Positions 1-11,339 of a DNA stretch of 64,000 bases are shown piece by piece. Each line of letters opens with the position of its first letter. The stretch's first letter is position 1. Source of the stretch: Cricetomys ansorgei (taxonomy: Eukaryota > Chordata > Mammalia > Rodentia > Nesomyidae); the NCBI GenBank assembly GCA_026225945.1, contig JAMJFZ010001133.1:19535001-19599000 (forward strand), written 5' to 3'. Position numbers and translations under genes: made by a program. The notes under the pieces were generated by a model, which was given only the letters and a program-made list of their open reading frames with translations, did no database searches and was not told the DNA's origin.

Positions 1-11
1 ATTTGCCACTT

Positions 12-359
12 TGTGGTGATTTGAGTGAAAATGGCCCCCCATAGACTCAAACATTTGGATACTCATCGTTAGGGAGTGGAACTGCTTGAGAATTAGAAGG
101 ATTAGGTGGTCTGGCCTTGTTAGAGGAAGTGTGTCACTGGGGGTGAGCTGTGAGGTTTCAAAACCCTAAGCCAGCCCCCCCCCCCCCCCCGCCACGGCCT
201 GCAGATTAGGATGTAAAGCTCTCAGTTAGCCATGCTCCCCACCATGATGATAATAATCTAACCCTTTGAGACTGTAAGCAACTCTGAATTAAATGTGTAT
301 TTTTATAAGAATTGCCTTGGTCATCATGACTCTTCACAGCAATAGAACACTGATACACT
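12..359 (+). mobile_element. LTR-like rodent repeat, family A
   Basis: The sequence starts TGTGGTGATTTGAGTG and ends near ...GCAATAGAACACTGATACAC. It contains the family core 'GGCCTTGTTAGAGGAAGTGTG' region at about 114-134 and the 3' block 'TTGCCTTGGTCATCATGAC'. It matches the common murid repeat that ends in CAGCAATAGAA..AACTAAGACA. The TG..CA-like ends and an AATTAAA near the 3' end suggest a MaLR-like LTR. I cannot fix the RepeatMasker name. A second copy is at 10904-11264. Confidence 0.6.
175..190. repeat. C16 homopolymer
   Basis: An uninterrupted run of 16 C lies inside the LTR-like repeat, where other copies have a short C-rich stretch. Confidence 0.95.
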
Positions 360-395
360 ATTTCTAGATAATATTTTTATTATTATGGTATTTTT

Positions 396-555
396 TGTGT
401 GTGTTCATATGCGTGCATCCATAAGTCTTGGTGATATTTGGAGGTCAGAGGACAAACTTGTGGAATCATTTCTTCTACTTTATGCGGGCTCCAGGGATAG
501 CACCCACGGTCAGGTTTGGCAGCTTCCCACCTGAGTCATCTTGGTGGCACTCCCA
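396..555 (-). mobile_element. B4-type SINE
   Basis: Reading on + gives the reverse of a B4-type element: a TG-rich start, 'GGAGGTCAGAGGACAAACTTG' at about 441-461, then 'CAGGTTTGGCAGCTTCCCACCTGAGTCATC'-like box A/B sequence. Diverged; the left edge merges with T/TG-rich sequence. Confidence 0.65.
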
Positions 556-570
556 ATTACACATGTTTTA

Positions 571-758
571 AAGATTTCTTTTATTTTTAATGTTGTGCAT
601 GTGCATGTGAGTACAGTTGCCTTCGGGACCAGCAAAGGGTGTAAGGTCCTTGGAGTTGAAGTTACAGGTGGTTGTGAGCTGCCCGATGTGGGTGCTGGGA
701 ACTGAAGAGTACTTAAGCTCAGTACTTGCTCTTATGTATGGAGCCATTTCTCCAGCCC
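571..758 (-). mobile_element. B3/B2-type SINE
   Basis: The T-rich tail lies at the left. 'GGTGGTTGTGAGCTGCCCGA' and 'TGGGTGCTGGGAACTGAA' are typical of the reversed B3 body. The tRNA-like head ends in GAGCCATTTCTCCAGCCC at the right. Confidence 0.75.
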
Positions 759-904
759 AAAGTAATATTTTTTATTTAGCATGATTTCCAAGAGCCTATC
801 TAAATTTTGTAAGTAAACTTGACACCTAGGTAGAGAGAAACAACTATGGAAAGAAGATAAAAGATACCTATTTCAGCTCTCAGATACACTACGGAGTCTA
901 CATG

Positions 905-1000
905 GCAGGCTGACAATGTGTACATAAGTTTCTTAACCATTTTTAACCTTCATATATTTTGTCAGCATTATGAGGAGAGTAATACTTATTCCAGATGCTT
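905..1000 (+). mobile_element. possible MIR fragment
   Basis: 'AAGTTTCTTAACC...' followed by '..ATTATGAGGAGAGTAATACTTA' resembles the central MIR region (AGTTACTTAACCTCT..GGATAATAATA). Short and diverged. Confidence 0.4.
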
Positions 1001-1291
1001 GTAACAGGAAATATATTTAGGGCAGTGGTCCATGATAAATGCTGTTTAATTGGTTGTTGCCACTTGTTACATTTAAAAAGCTAATCTCCAGTTTTATAGT
1101 TAAAATTTCATATCTTTTTCTTTAATTGTAAAATCAGTTCTTTGATCTCCTTTTTCTCTGCTGATCAATCTGACAATGGATGGCGCCTCACTCTTTTCCA
1201 ACCTGCTAAGGCACTGTGTGCTAGTTAATTTGAATTTTTCTTTCTTCAATATAATTTATTTATTGAATCCTGACCTAAATAGAGTAAAATG

Positions 1292-1348
1292 TATTATTAT
1301 TTCTATTATTATTAATTATTATTATTATTAATTAGTGTGTGTGTGTGT
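1292..1348. repeat. (ATT)n followed by (TG)n
   Basis: About 43 bases of imperfect ATT repeats run directly into (GT)7. They sit at the tail end of the minus-strand B4 that follows, so the repeat probably grew from the SINE tail. Confidence 0.85.
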
Positions 1349-1487
1349 ATCTTGGAGCAAGTATAAGGTCAGAGGACAACTTGAAGGCGTCTGTTTCTTC
1401 CTTCTGTCATATGGGTTTTAGAATCAAACTCCGGGGTCAGGCTTGGTGGCAAGTGCCTTTACTCAGTGATCCATCTTGCTAGCACCT
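1349..1487 (-). mobile_element. B4-type SINE
   Basis: 'AAGGTCAGAGGACAACTTGA' and 'GGGGTCAGGCTTGGTGGCAA' are reversed B4 landmarks. It ends in a GATCCATCTTGCTAGCACC head. Confidence 0.75.
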
Positions 1488-1779
1488 GAAGGATAAATTT
1501 CGCAATGTTTCACATGACTTCCTTGCCCAGCCTTTTTCTGTGGATCTAAGAACCTAACTGACTAACAATCATGCAGCTTATTTTCGTATCTGAGGACTTT
1601 ACAAATCCTACGACTACTGTTTGCTTACACTTAGCTTATAAACTGTAGCCAAAAAGGCTACTTTCCTCTTTCCCAGAGAATTCCTATCTATTATTCTTTC
1701 TTTTTCCAATTTCTATCCTAATATATCTTCATGGTCCAAATTCTGCCTGTTCATAACAAAAAACCCAGTCTAATAACAC

Positions 1780-2135
1780 TGTGATAGCTAAAGAAACTCC
1801 ATTTTGTGCAAGGCATCCGTCTTGGTATTTAAAAGTCACTTGTCTTAGACGTAAGTTCCTGGAAGGTAAGTTCACAGTAACCCTGACTCTTTGACCCACA
1901 TCCAAAAATGTGCACCGATGACTGTTTGTTGTGACACGAGCTTCTGTTGCTTACGCGCATACTCAAGTAACGTTTTGAGGTTGTCTTGACCTAATCTCGG
2001 CAGAGCAGAGCTGCTCTTGTAGCTCTTACCTTTAAAGGCCCTTTCTTCTCCCGCCTCTGGGCAGCACATCTCTGACTCAGATTGGACACTGTGTCCATGC
2101 TGGCGCCTTTAATAAATTTGACTAAATTTGATTAA
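1780..2135 (+). mobile_element. possible solo LTR
   Basis: The segment begins TGTGATAGCTAAAGAAACTCC, has a CG-richer middle than its flanks, and carries AATAAA near its right end at about 2110. This layout is LTR-like. No partner LTR or internal retroviral sequence was seen, and the class is not identified. Confidence 0.35.
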
Positions 2136-2589
2136 AAAGAAAGGAAACCAATTAGGAAACATTAAAGTCTAGTCACTGTGCCACTTTGTTAAAAAAGTCT
2201 TTCATGAACTTTTATTTCTGCATCAAAATAATATTAATGTAATTAAGACATATTTTAATTCATTGTAACACTTTATTTTTCTGTTTGGATTTTACCTCAT
2301 TATTTGTTTCATTAAATGTGTATTTAAGGTAATACATATCAAATCTAATTATTTGTTATTTATCCATCAATAATTTTCTTTTATTGGGTTTATTTTAAAC
2401 AGTGTTAGAAATTTATACCAATAACAATGTGCTCTAAAGAAAGAGAATAAATTGAATCAATTTAAGCTTAATGTGTATTCGTATTTAATTATTATTCCTA
2501 AAGACATATTACTTATATGACATTTTATGCCATCGACTTTGTCTTAAAACTATAAATTTTCAGGGTAGGAAGGCCTGAATCATTACAAA

Positions 2590-2765
2590 CACTTGCTACT
2601 GTCATAGAAGACTGAAGTTAGGTTCCTGCACCCATGTCAGATGACTCACAAACACCTGTAACTCCAGCTCCCAGAGGTCCAATGCCCGCTTCTTATCTTG
2701 GAAGTCACCTTTACCTACTGACAAATACGTACACATACACTCATAAAGAAAAGAAAGTAAATATT
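2590..2765 (+). mobile_element. B3-type SINE, 5'-truncated
   Basis: 'CACTTGCTACTGTCATAGAA' matches the B3 head. It is followed by 'CACCTGTAACTCCAGCTCCC' and an 'ACACTCATAAAGAAAAGAAA' tail. Confidence 0.6.
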
Positions 2766-2894
2766 AATATCTATACCTACTTCTACGTATATTTCTATTT
2801 ACTCATCTATCCAGATCTATAGGTAAATTTTGGTTGGTTGCTCTGCTCATTTCCTTTTTCTTTTTTGAGTTCTTGTTCTATTTTCATTTTTTCC

Positions 2895-2955
2895 TGTTTT
2901 GAAACAGGGTCTTAAGTAAACCAGGATGGCCTCAAAGTTCTTCCTGCTTCAGGAG
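2895..2955 (-). mobile_element. possible B1 fragment
   Basis: 'TTTTGAAACAGGGTCTTAAG' then 'CCAGGATGGCCTCAAAGTTC' resembles a reversed, deleted B1 (GAGACAGGGTCTC..CTGGCCTCAAACTC). Very short. Confidence 0.35.
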
Positions 2956-3384
2956 CAAGGTTGGAATTTACTGGGTTTTTCTTGAAATTTGATGTATTAT
3001 TTAACATTGAACACATGTTAAAGACCACACTGTAGACTTGTGGATTTTTTTCTTGCAACTTTGGAAACAATAATGGGACTTTGAGGGAGGGTACGTATAT
3101 GAAGTGGAGCTTGTGATTCATAAAGGAAAGTTTTCCAGAGTAATGTTAGCCTAACTCAGAGTTGTTTCAACCCATATCATTTTGCAGTTTGCATAGCTTA
3201 TTCTATAATGTATGGTTTCAATATTTGTTTCTTTGAAAACATACATCAAAATGTAATTTCATCAGGTTAAACATAACAGCAGGTTCTAATGTTCAAGTTA
3301 AGGTCAGGTCTGAACTTTCATAGGTAATTAGACTATGATGACTCTACGCTTAAGGGTGGGATGACTTCCACTATACAAGGGTGA

Positions 3385-3570
3385 ATTCAGCTGTTTATTG
3401 CTTCCTTGTCTTTTCATCTTCTACCATGGGAAGGCACAGCACTAAGGCATTCATGAGATCTGACATTGTAGCCTTGATCCTAACCTGTACAGACTCTGGA
3501 CTGGATCAATATAAAATTACCTAAGCCCAGGTGCTCTACTATAATATTACTGAAGATACTAAGAGTCCAC
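3385..3570 (+). mobile_element. MLT1-like LTR, diverged
   Basis: 'CATCTTCTACCATGGGAAGG' with 'CACAGCACTAAGGC', then 'GCCTTGATCCTAACCTG' and 'ATAAAATTACCTAAGCCCAG' follow the order of the 3' half of MLT1-type MaLR LTRs (CCATGTGAGGACACAG..CTTGATCTTGGA..TAAATTACCCAGTCT). A second, clearer copy is at 48885-49115. Confidence 0.5.
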
Positions 3571-6521
3571 TAAAGAAAAATTCAAGGGAAGAAAATCCCT
3601 CATTTTACCCCTACCAAGAACAACCAGAAATTACAACATGACTCTTATCTATCTTAAATGTATACAAGTAGAACAATTTTTAAAACATTCCAGTTGTTTC
3701 AGAGTTTATAAATTCCAATAAGCTATCTCAAATTTCAGAAAGAATGTATAATTCAAGAAAATGACTGCTCAAGGACTCATGTTGCCCCACAAGTTTCTTG
3801 GCCTACATTCAACTGAGTTTAAATATTTCTCGCAATAAAATACTCTATTTATCAAACATGTTTGTGTCTCCATATTACAAAATTTTAGACTATATTAGAG
3901 ACTTAAAAAATTATTCCTGACATCTGCAGTGAAATTAACCAGGATTTATATTAAAAAATGATTCCCAACTTGAAGTCAAATCTCCATTTCTAAGAAGATC
4001 CACTTCCTCATAAAGAGTAACCTGAACTTCCACTCAGCACCTCAGAGATTTATCAAAAGCACATCTAGACTTCATTAAAATATGATCAACCTGGATGACT
4101 CAGTTACTTTGTTTTAATTCAAACTTTTAATGACTTCAGTGAATACTTCTTATAATATTTCACAGGTAACTGTTTCCTAAATTATTATTACTCAGTTAGT
4201 GGGCAGTTTGTAGGTAAACCTTGTTAGAATGCTTGGAGGCAGAGGGATGGGGCACACAGTTGATGTTACAGCTGATAAAAAGTTATATAGTATTATTTGA
4301 TCCAAAGCTATAAATCTTACTGGAATAACCAGATCAAATACCCAAGACAAGTACACGTTTCCATCCTTATAAACTTAAGACAAAAGAAGGTACCATGACA
4401 GTTTTCTATTGAAATGATTACATAAGTAGCTATATTTCATTGTATGTGACAACTAAAAATTGCCAAAACTATGTGGTAAAAGTGAATCTGAGTAGAAAAA
4501 AAGTCCTATCTTTTTTACATCAGTGCCTCTCTTGGAAAGAAAGGGAAATTAGAGACATTCAGTTACTCGCCAAAGTAATAGGGATGAAATTTGCAAACAT
4601 TCTACCCAATACAAGGTTTTATATAAAAATTCCAGCTAAGCTGATAGAATTTGTTGGTTAAAGTGTCATAACTACAAGAAGATAAAAAGACAAGAAAAAA
4701 TAGTACTCAACATGTTACAAACTAAAGTTTCACATCTATGGTTAAAATTTGCAAAAAAAAAAAACACACTTTTTCTTGCTTTTCATCTACTTATGTCACT
4801 TGACCTTGTTTTATTTCAGGGTATGCTTTCAAAACTATTGGTTGGAATGGTACTAATCATTAGACCTAAGAGAATTATAACATGATGGTCTTTAGGTATG
4901 AAGGATCCTGTTTCTACTCTGAAATAGAATGACAATAATCCCTGATATTCAGAAGTGTTGAATAATTAATGGTCTATTTTATGAGAGACTAAAGTATCAT
5001 ACAAATATGAAATGCAGAAGATATAATATCTTAGGCATAGAAACAACATTAAGACAATGGTATTTTAAAATGTATCTGTTTGAGGCTTTGAAATTAAAAT
5101 GAATGACAATTACAGAGCCGTCACTATCAACTCCAGGAAAACAGAGAAAATTAAAGTCTCCACAGTGGATGTAATGCTTATAAAGATGCTATGTCTTACA
5201 ACCACGTTTCAAACTATGCTGAAAGTCAACCAAGAATCTAGGTATAAAAGAGGAACATCCACAAAAGCACAGCAGTCACACCTTCAAGTGTTTTCAATTT
5301 TAAAGGCAAATAGAAGACCTTACACATTGGAATGAATACTTAGAGCAGACAATCCTGTGAAACTCCTGCCCACATGTTTCACTAAACTTGCCAGATAATT
5401 CCAGACAGAGTTTCTTACTCTATATCAGGAAACAGGCACCCCTACTTTTGAGACAATAAACATATTTCATCTGAATTGGATTCACTGCAACTTGCCATTT
5501 ACTGATGTCAATGTCTGCCTCTATACCATTTTTTTTTGTCCATACACCATTAAGATGTAAATCTGTATAGGTGTTGGAGCACAGTCCAAGAGCAGAGTTG
5601 TGAGGAGAATTCTGAATGCTTCTGAGAAAACTCCAAGAAAACAAGAAAAGAGTCTTGTGACCTTAGTTTCTAAATTATTCTTGGAATGGGTTTTCATGCC
5701 CTTCCCAGGTGTAGCAGATAGGAGTTGGTTTACTTCAGATTATTCATTACAACCTGGCCATTGTTATTTGTTCCATGGCTCTATTGAAAAACATTTTGCC
5801 ATGTGTGTCTTGTGTCATACATTAGGCAACTTTATTCAGAACATGCAATTTATACTCTGAGGGTTAAGAGAAATCACACGAGCAAAGTGTATAATCACAA
5901 AGGAAAGCTGCACGTGTAGACAAGATGCACAAGAGTATAGTTGGCACGCTTCGTTTATTGGCTCCGTTCTTCCAGGTCCTGCTGCCATCTAGAGTGGCAA
6001 ACAATATTAAAGGCCCCCCAAACAACTATAAGATATGACAAATATGTGCTGGAAGAGCTATAGTAAGTATATCTGACCAGAAATAAGGAATAGTTTAAAA
6101 ACGTGAACACTCATGTTTGATTCATGGTTCAATGACCTGCCAGGGTCATTTGGAACAAATTGGAATACCATGCTGGGATAATTCCTCTGAAGTTTGTACA
6201 AAATGCTATGCTACAGTAAATGAGACAAAGATCTAAGAATCACCAAAGCAAAATGATGAGGAAGTCAGAGGCCTCAGAGAGGAAGGAAGCTAAAATGAGT
6301 TCATTACACAAAAATGAAGGAATTCAGAACTTTATCATCTAGTTTTGATCCTAAGGAATGTCCATAGGCTGCTTTGTCTTAGGTTAATAAGCAATGCCTT
6401 TGTTAGTGATGGGGAGAGGTATGAGGATGCAAAGGCATCTTCTTGAAGGTCAGTAGTGGATTCCATGCAGACAGCTGTGGGAAGAGTAAGCTAAGCATGC
6501 TTTTTACAGAATACTGTAAGG

Positions 6522-6668
6522 TCAAGGGACAGGGCAGATGGCAGTACTTATGACTAAGTACTGCCACATAAGCAAGGTAATTGCAATCACTATAATGACC
6601 AGCAAGATCAGAGTAGCCGTTAGGATGCCCTGACCTTTAGGGATCTGTGAGGATGATTGGCAGAGCAT
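6522..6668 (-). other. small ORF (48 codons), predicted single membrane span, unproven
   Basis: On the minus strand an ATG at 6668 opens a 48-codon frame ending with TGA at 6522-6524; an in-frame TGA lies just upstream of the ATG. The product would have a short polar N-terminus (SSSQIPKGQG), a hydrophobic stretch from about residue 14 to 34 rich in I, L, V and T, then LMWQYLV and a short tail ending ICPVP. That layout fits a small single-pass membrane peptide, but a frame this short arises easily by chance. No Kozak context, splice signal or poly(A) signal clearly supports it. I recognise no family; the LMW motif is only superficially like sarcolipin. The 3' part overlaps a perfect inverted repeat. 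Confidence 0.12.
6539..6566. repeat. perfect 12-bp inverted repeat, 4-nt spacer
   Basis: TGGCAGTACTTA (6539-6550) and TAAGTACTGCCA (6555-6566) are exact reverse complements separated by TGAC. This could form a tight hairpin or cruciform. Confidence 0.9.
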
Positions 6669-7894
6669 GATATTCCACGCTCAGCTGATGGTGGATCATG
6701 TGACTTGTAAGATAAGAAGGTGTCCTCAGGTGTCAATTTTCTGTCTCTGCCAGTCTGTCTGTCTCTCTCTTTCTCTCATTGTGTGAAAATAAACATTTGG
6801 TATAAGAGCAGAAATTGCAATAGAGTGCAGCTGGGTTAAATCAGAACATAACAAATTAAAAAAAATATCAAGATGAGTTCAGTAATGACTACATGGTATT
6901 AGTGACATAATGGGCTACACAGGTGCATAGAGAAAAGATTTATCAAGAATTGGTATAGATTATCTTAAAGTAAAGGATTAAGCACAAAAAGTTAAAAGGA
7001 AGGAAAAGGTGAGAAGAAGCTGGCAACAGTGATTGTTTTAGAAAGGGAATTAGAGTCCCTGGGAAAAAGAGGAGATGGAAGACCTTTTTGTCCGCGTTTT
7101 TATTTTTGTAGCATTTTATCGTAAGTTTATATTTATTTATTTTATTGCAGTATGCATATTGTTTTTATAGTTAATATCACTTTCGTATTTTAGTGCTAGA
7201 AAAGGGATGGGAAAAAGCAGATGTACATCAATCTGCTGGCTCCACAACCTTCCTTATTTCTATTAAGGCATTATCCGTCTAAATACTGTCTCCTTTTTTA
7301 TATGCTATACACTATTCATGGGAGCCAAGAAAAATGGCTTTGGTGATTCACTCTGACAACTGGCTATGCACATCACAGCAGTCAGGCTGGCCACTTGATC
7401 TTCCTGACAATGCATTAGTAATGGAAATTGGTTCTTTTCTTCAACTTGGCCGTCATGTCATGTGTGGCTGAACCTTGCTAATAAAGGAAGCACAACTGAT
7501 GCTAGGGACTCGGAACAATTAACTGCTGTGAAATTCAAAATTGGCCATCATGATTACTATGATATTCTTGTCTTTATCTTGTTAGCTGATGTGCTTATGA
7601 TAAACAGTCCCTTATCACCACAGAGAAAGACTTTGATTGTCTCAGCTGTCTGCCTCGCATTGGACTCCACAGCTAAATTATTGAAAGCAGGCTCTACTGT
7701 TTTCAATCCCAAGTAACTGTTCAAAGCAATGACACAGCAACTGTGTCAACGACTCAATCTGCTTTATTGGTGTACTATTTAGCTCAAGGAAGGCCAATTT
7801 TGACATAAGTTAAAGAAATCTTCCCAGGCAGAGAAGAAATAAACTGACATAATTTATATACTAGAATTGACTTATCTAATCAATGGAACAACAT

Positions 7895-7939
7895 TGTTAC
7901 ATTGTAACTAACTAATGTTACATTGTTACTAATGTAACA
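7895..7939. repeat. clustered TGTTACATT palindromes
   Basis: TGTTACATT occurs at 7895-7903 and 7916-7924, and its reverse complement AATGTAACA at 7931-7939. GTTACATTGTAAC (7897-7909) is itself a palindrome around one central base. Confidence 0.85.
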
Positions 7940-9689
7940 ACAATAAGTCTTAGATAACTTCAGAGTGTTACAACGAATCTGTGTCCTTACGGACAGGAGG
8001 ACTTTTCTTTGCGGTAGCCCCCCCTGGCAGCACAGTGCCACCACACAACCCTCTCCAAAGATCTTAGCCTTGTGATAGAACTAGAGCACACAAATCACTA
8101 ATTCTCTGATTTTGAGAAAATCCAAACCAGGAATACATGTAGTCTTTTGCTTCTTTCCAACACAACCAACCTCTTTGAGTGATTCTCTCTGCATTGCCTT
8201 CTTTTGAATTTACTAGGAGAAACAATGGAAGGTTTTGGGTTTTTTTTTTGTTTCATTTTGTTTTTAAGGAATAATGTATGTAAAGAAGCTGACTACTTTT
8301 TCCTGCAATTTCCATTCAATATATTTTTTCACTACATCTATTGAGTACTGCTGATTGTCTTCTCTAATAATTTACCCCTTGGGAAAAAAAATTAAACTCA
8401 TTTTACTCCTCCATATTTTATTTTTAATGTATACACCTTTTATTATTATTTAACTCATAAGAAATTTTTGGGAGCAGGCCCAAAAGCCATGCATTATTAA
8501 ATGAAAATTTAAATGCCAGAATGAGCACTCTGAGTTACTGGTCCGCAATGTCCCAGAGGTCTCAGAGGCAAATAGGCTATTGCCTTCAGCCTCTGTTACC
8601 CAAGAAGACACCACACACTGTAGTTGCCGGATATAGAGAAGCCAAATTTAAAACTACTGGAAAACCTCTTTCCACTAGCTGTCTTTCATAGTGCCAGAAG
8701 ATTTTACATAGGCCACAGGGGAGAAAGACATCAATAATCTTATGTATAAAAATTATTTTTTAAAAGAAATTTGGGGGTAGGTAAAAATTAAGTCTTGTTG
8801 AGACCTGAATTATTTTGCATATGTAAACCAGAAAAACAACCATCACAGTTTAGAGTTTGCTGAAAATTAAAATTGATGCTTAACTGCTTTATATTCTTTC
8901 TTATCAAGCCTTGGAGTGATGGACTCAGAAAGCACTATGAGATTTGAGTGATCACACTCAGTTCTCTTAATATTCTATAGCCTCAGGCTGACTCCAAGCA
9001 TAAGTTGTACTTGAGAGATTCAATAACTAGCTACACAAGAATTGATCCTTGTTGAAACTTTTATAGTAGACTTTTCCACTAGCATTGCTATCATTGTTTA
9101 AGTCACAGCCACAAACAGAAACTTTAAATATAAATCAGACAAGTGCTAATATCTCCTTAATAAATCTTCTATGTTAAGCAAATGCCTTGCTATTTCTTAA
9201 ACTATAGAAATGATCCCCAGATGTAAGGCTTTAAATTCTTTATTTCTTTTTGCATAAATGATTAAACTTTAATATCGGGTTTTTATTGTAAATTACTAGG
9301 GAATTAGGAATTCTCTGGTGGCAGCGACATTGTACTGTTCATTGTGAACTTCCCGTAGATTAACAGCATTCCTCATGTAAATCAATACTGCAGTAACTGA
9401 TTGCTGAACTCAGAATTTTGGATTGTGAACTCAGACATAATAAACGATGACTGATGTCCATTGTTCTCCCTCCTGTTCATAAAACAATAAAGTATTTTAT
9501 GATAATAAAATCTTCTAGAGACCAGGATAGAAAGTAGTTTCAAACCCAAACTAAAAACCGTTTGTGCCAAATCCTATAAATTCTGCTATGCACTCATTTA
9601 TTTTTATATTTTGAAAACTTACCATTGTGAATTTATTGTACAAAATTGGTTTTGTTGTAATATATTAATCCTCACATGTAACAGTTTCA

Positions 9690-10222
9690 TCATATTCACC
9701 CATCTTCATCTCTTGTCCCCTTTTTCCCTGATTCTTTTTCTCAAATATATTTTCTAGTAAAGGTTGTTTTTTTACTTTGATTTTTCTTTGACCTATTCAA
9801 TAGGAATGCATTGTTAAATAGCCACATATTTGTCAAATTTTCAGTTTTTTTGTGCATTGGCTTTTATTTTATTATATTATGTTTTAAGAAGATAATATAA
9901 TTTCAGTTTTCATAAACTCTTAAACTTGTCATTTGGCTGATCAATGACCTTTCTTGATCAATGTTTTATGTTACTTAAGAAGAATGGTTTTTCTGTTGCT
10001 GATGAATGTTTATTAGGTCCATTAGGTCTCAAGTATAATTCAAATACTCTGTTTCTTATTGACTTTCTGTACAAATGATATATGCATTGTTTATAGTAAA
10101 GTATTTAAGTCATTTACTGTTAGTGTAATGTTGTATATTTCTTCCTTCATATCTATTAATATTTCTTTTATATAGCTACATGTGAAGTTGGTACAAAGAT
10201 ATTTATAAATATTATATACATT
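9690..10222 (-). mobile_element. ancient L1 (L1M/HAL1-like), ORF2-region segment 1
   Basis: In reverse orientation this follows old mammalian L1. Recognisable pieces are 'CCACATATTTGTCAAATTTTC', 'TTAAGAAGAATGG..TCTGTTGCTG', 'TTAGGTCCATTAGGTCTCAAG' and 'TCTTATTGACTTTCTGTAC'. It is heavily diverged with no open frame. The element is cut by the LTR-like insertion at 10223 and resumes at 10642. Confidence 0.65.
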
Positions 10223-10641
10223 GTCATAGGGCTTCTATTGTTGTGATTTAAAAAAATACTAAAAGCAACTTTGGGAGGTTTATTTCAGTTTACAACTTTC
10301 AGGTCATATTGTATCACTAAGGGAAGTAAGGCATGAACCTGAGAGAGAAACTGAAGCAGATACCATGGAGATGGGCTGCTTACTGCTTTGCTCCTCATAG
10401 TTTGCTCAGCTTTCTTTCTTTTACAACTCAGGAACACCTGCTGAGAGTTGGCACCATCACCACCAAGCCAGATAAGGCCACATCAATCAAGAAAATGCCC
10501 ACAGGCTTTTCCACAGGTGAATCTGGTGGAGGTTTTTTCACAATTGAGGTTCTCTCTTTCCAAATTCTCTAACTTGTGTCATGCTGACAAAACAAAAATG
10601 AAAACAAACCAAACAGAAACAAACAGACACTAGCCAGCACA
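10223..10641 (-). mobile_element. LTR-like rodent repeat, family B, inserted in L1
   Basis: Reverse copy of the repeat beginning TGTTAGTTTTTGTCAACTTG. Landmarks are 'GGCTTCTATTGTTGTGATTT' at the left, 'GCTGCTTACTGCTTTGCTCC' in the middle, and 'CTAACTTGTGTCATGCTGAC' with 'CTAGCCAGCACA' at the right. An AAAC-rich expansion (about 10590-10628) splits the last two. Related copies: 24044-24465, 45188-45533. The L1 on either side is continuous, so this insertion is younger than the L1. Confidence 0.65.
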
Positions 10642-10903
10642 TACCTTTTATGAATTGAATCCCTTATAAAATGATGTTCTTTCTATATTGTTACCCTACA
10701 TCAAATGGTGACTGTTTGTGTAAGTATAGATAGATCTGTTTTCTTTTGGTTATCCTTAATTGAAAAGTGTTTTTATAGTTCTTTAATTTCATTAAAGCTG
10801 AAATATTTTTCCTGTAGGCAGAATAAAATTGGGGTATGGTTTTCTTGTACCTATTCAATTAACCCTTTGCCTACTTTTTGGTGAATTTTGTCCATTTATA
10901 TTT
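10642..10903 (-). mobile_element. ancient L1, ORF2-region segment 2
   Basis: Continuation of the L1 at 9690-10222. 'TTTCTTTTGGTTATCC', 'TTAAAGCTGAAATATTTTTCCTGTAGGCAG' (split here as about 10793-10822) and 'GAATTTTGTCCATTTATATTT' follow in the order expected for the reversed L1 endonuclease-proximal ORF2 region. Confidence 0.6.
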
Positions 10904-11264
10904 TGTTGTGTTTAATAATGAGCCACCACAGGCTCATATATTTGGATGCTTGGCCACTCCTTGGAGGAAATGTTTGGGAAAGATTAGAAGGTGCGACCTT
11001 GTTGGAGGAGGTGTGTCACTGGGAGTGGATTTTGAGATTTCAAAGACCCATATCATTTCCATTTAGCTCTCATTCTGTCTCATGGTTGTTTCAAGTTCTG
11101 AGTTCCCAGCTGCTGTTCCAGCACTGTACCTGCCTGACTGTCTCCACCATGATGGCCCTGTACCCTGCCACCCTCTGGGACTGTGGGCCTCAGAGTGAAT
11201 GCGTTCTTTTGTAAGTTGTCCTGGTCATGGTGTTTGTCACAGCAACAGAAGAGTAACTAAGACA
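10904..11264 (+). mobile_element. LTR-like rodent repeat, family A
   Basis: Starts TGTTGTGTTTAATAATGAG. Contains 'GCGACCTTGTTGGAGGAGGT', 'GTGTCACTGGGAGTGGATTT' and 'CACCATGATGGCCCTG', and ends CAGCAACAGAAGAGTAACTAAGACA. Same family as 12-359 but a different subfamily. It interrupts the ancient L1, which probably continues briefly at 11265-11330. Confidence 0.7.
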
Positions 11265-11339
11265 AGATGTAAAGACTGATGAAGACGTCACATTTCCATG
11301 CTTTATTGCTTTTTTTGTTTCTATCTGCATTTCCCCCTT

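Larger units (their letters stand above)
3571..9689. other. 6.1 kb without recognised repeats or genes
   Basis: AT-rich unique-looking sequence. I see no SINE, LINE or LTR that I can name, and no ORF longer than about 86 codons. An 84-codon frame at 7462-7716 and an 86-codon frame at 5600-5860 show no motif I recognise. The only oddities are the small ORF and inverted repeat near 6.5 kb and the short palindromes near 7.9 kb, listed separately. Confidence 0.6.

Noticed and set aside
6522..6668. Identification of the small frame as sarcolipin or another SERCA regulator
   Set aside because: Only a short LMW-like motif is shared; length and the rest of the sequence do not match.
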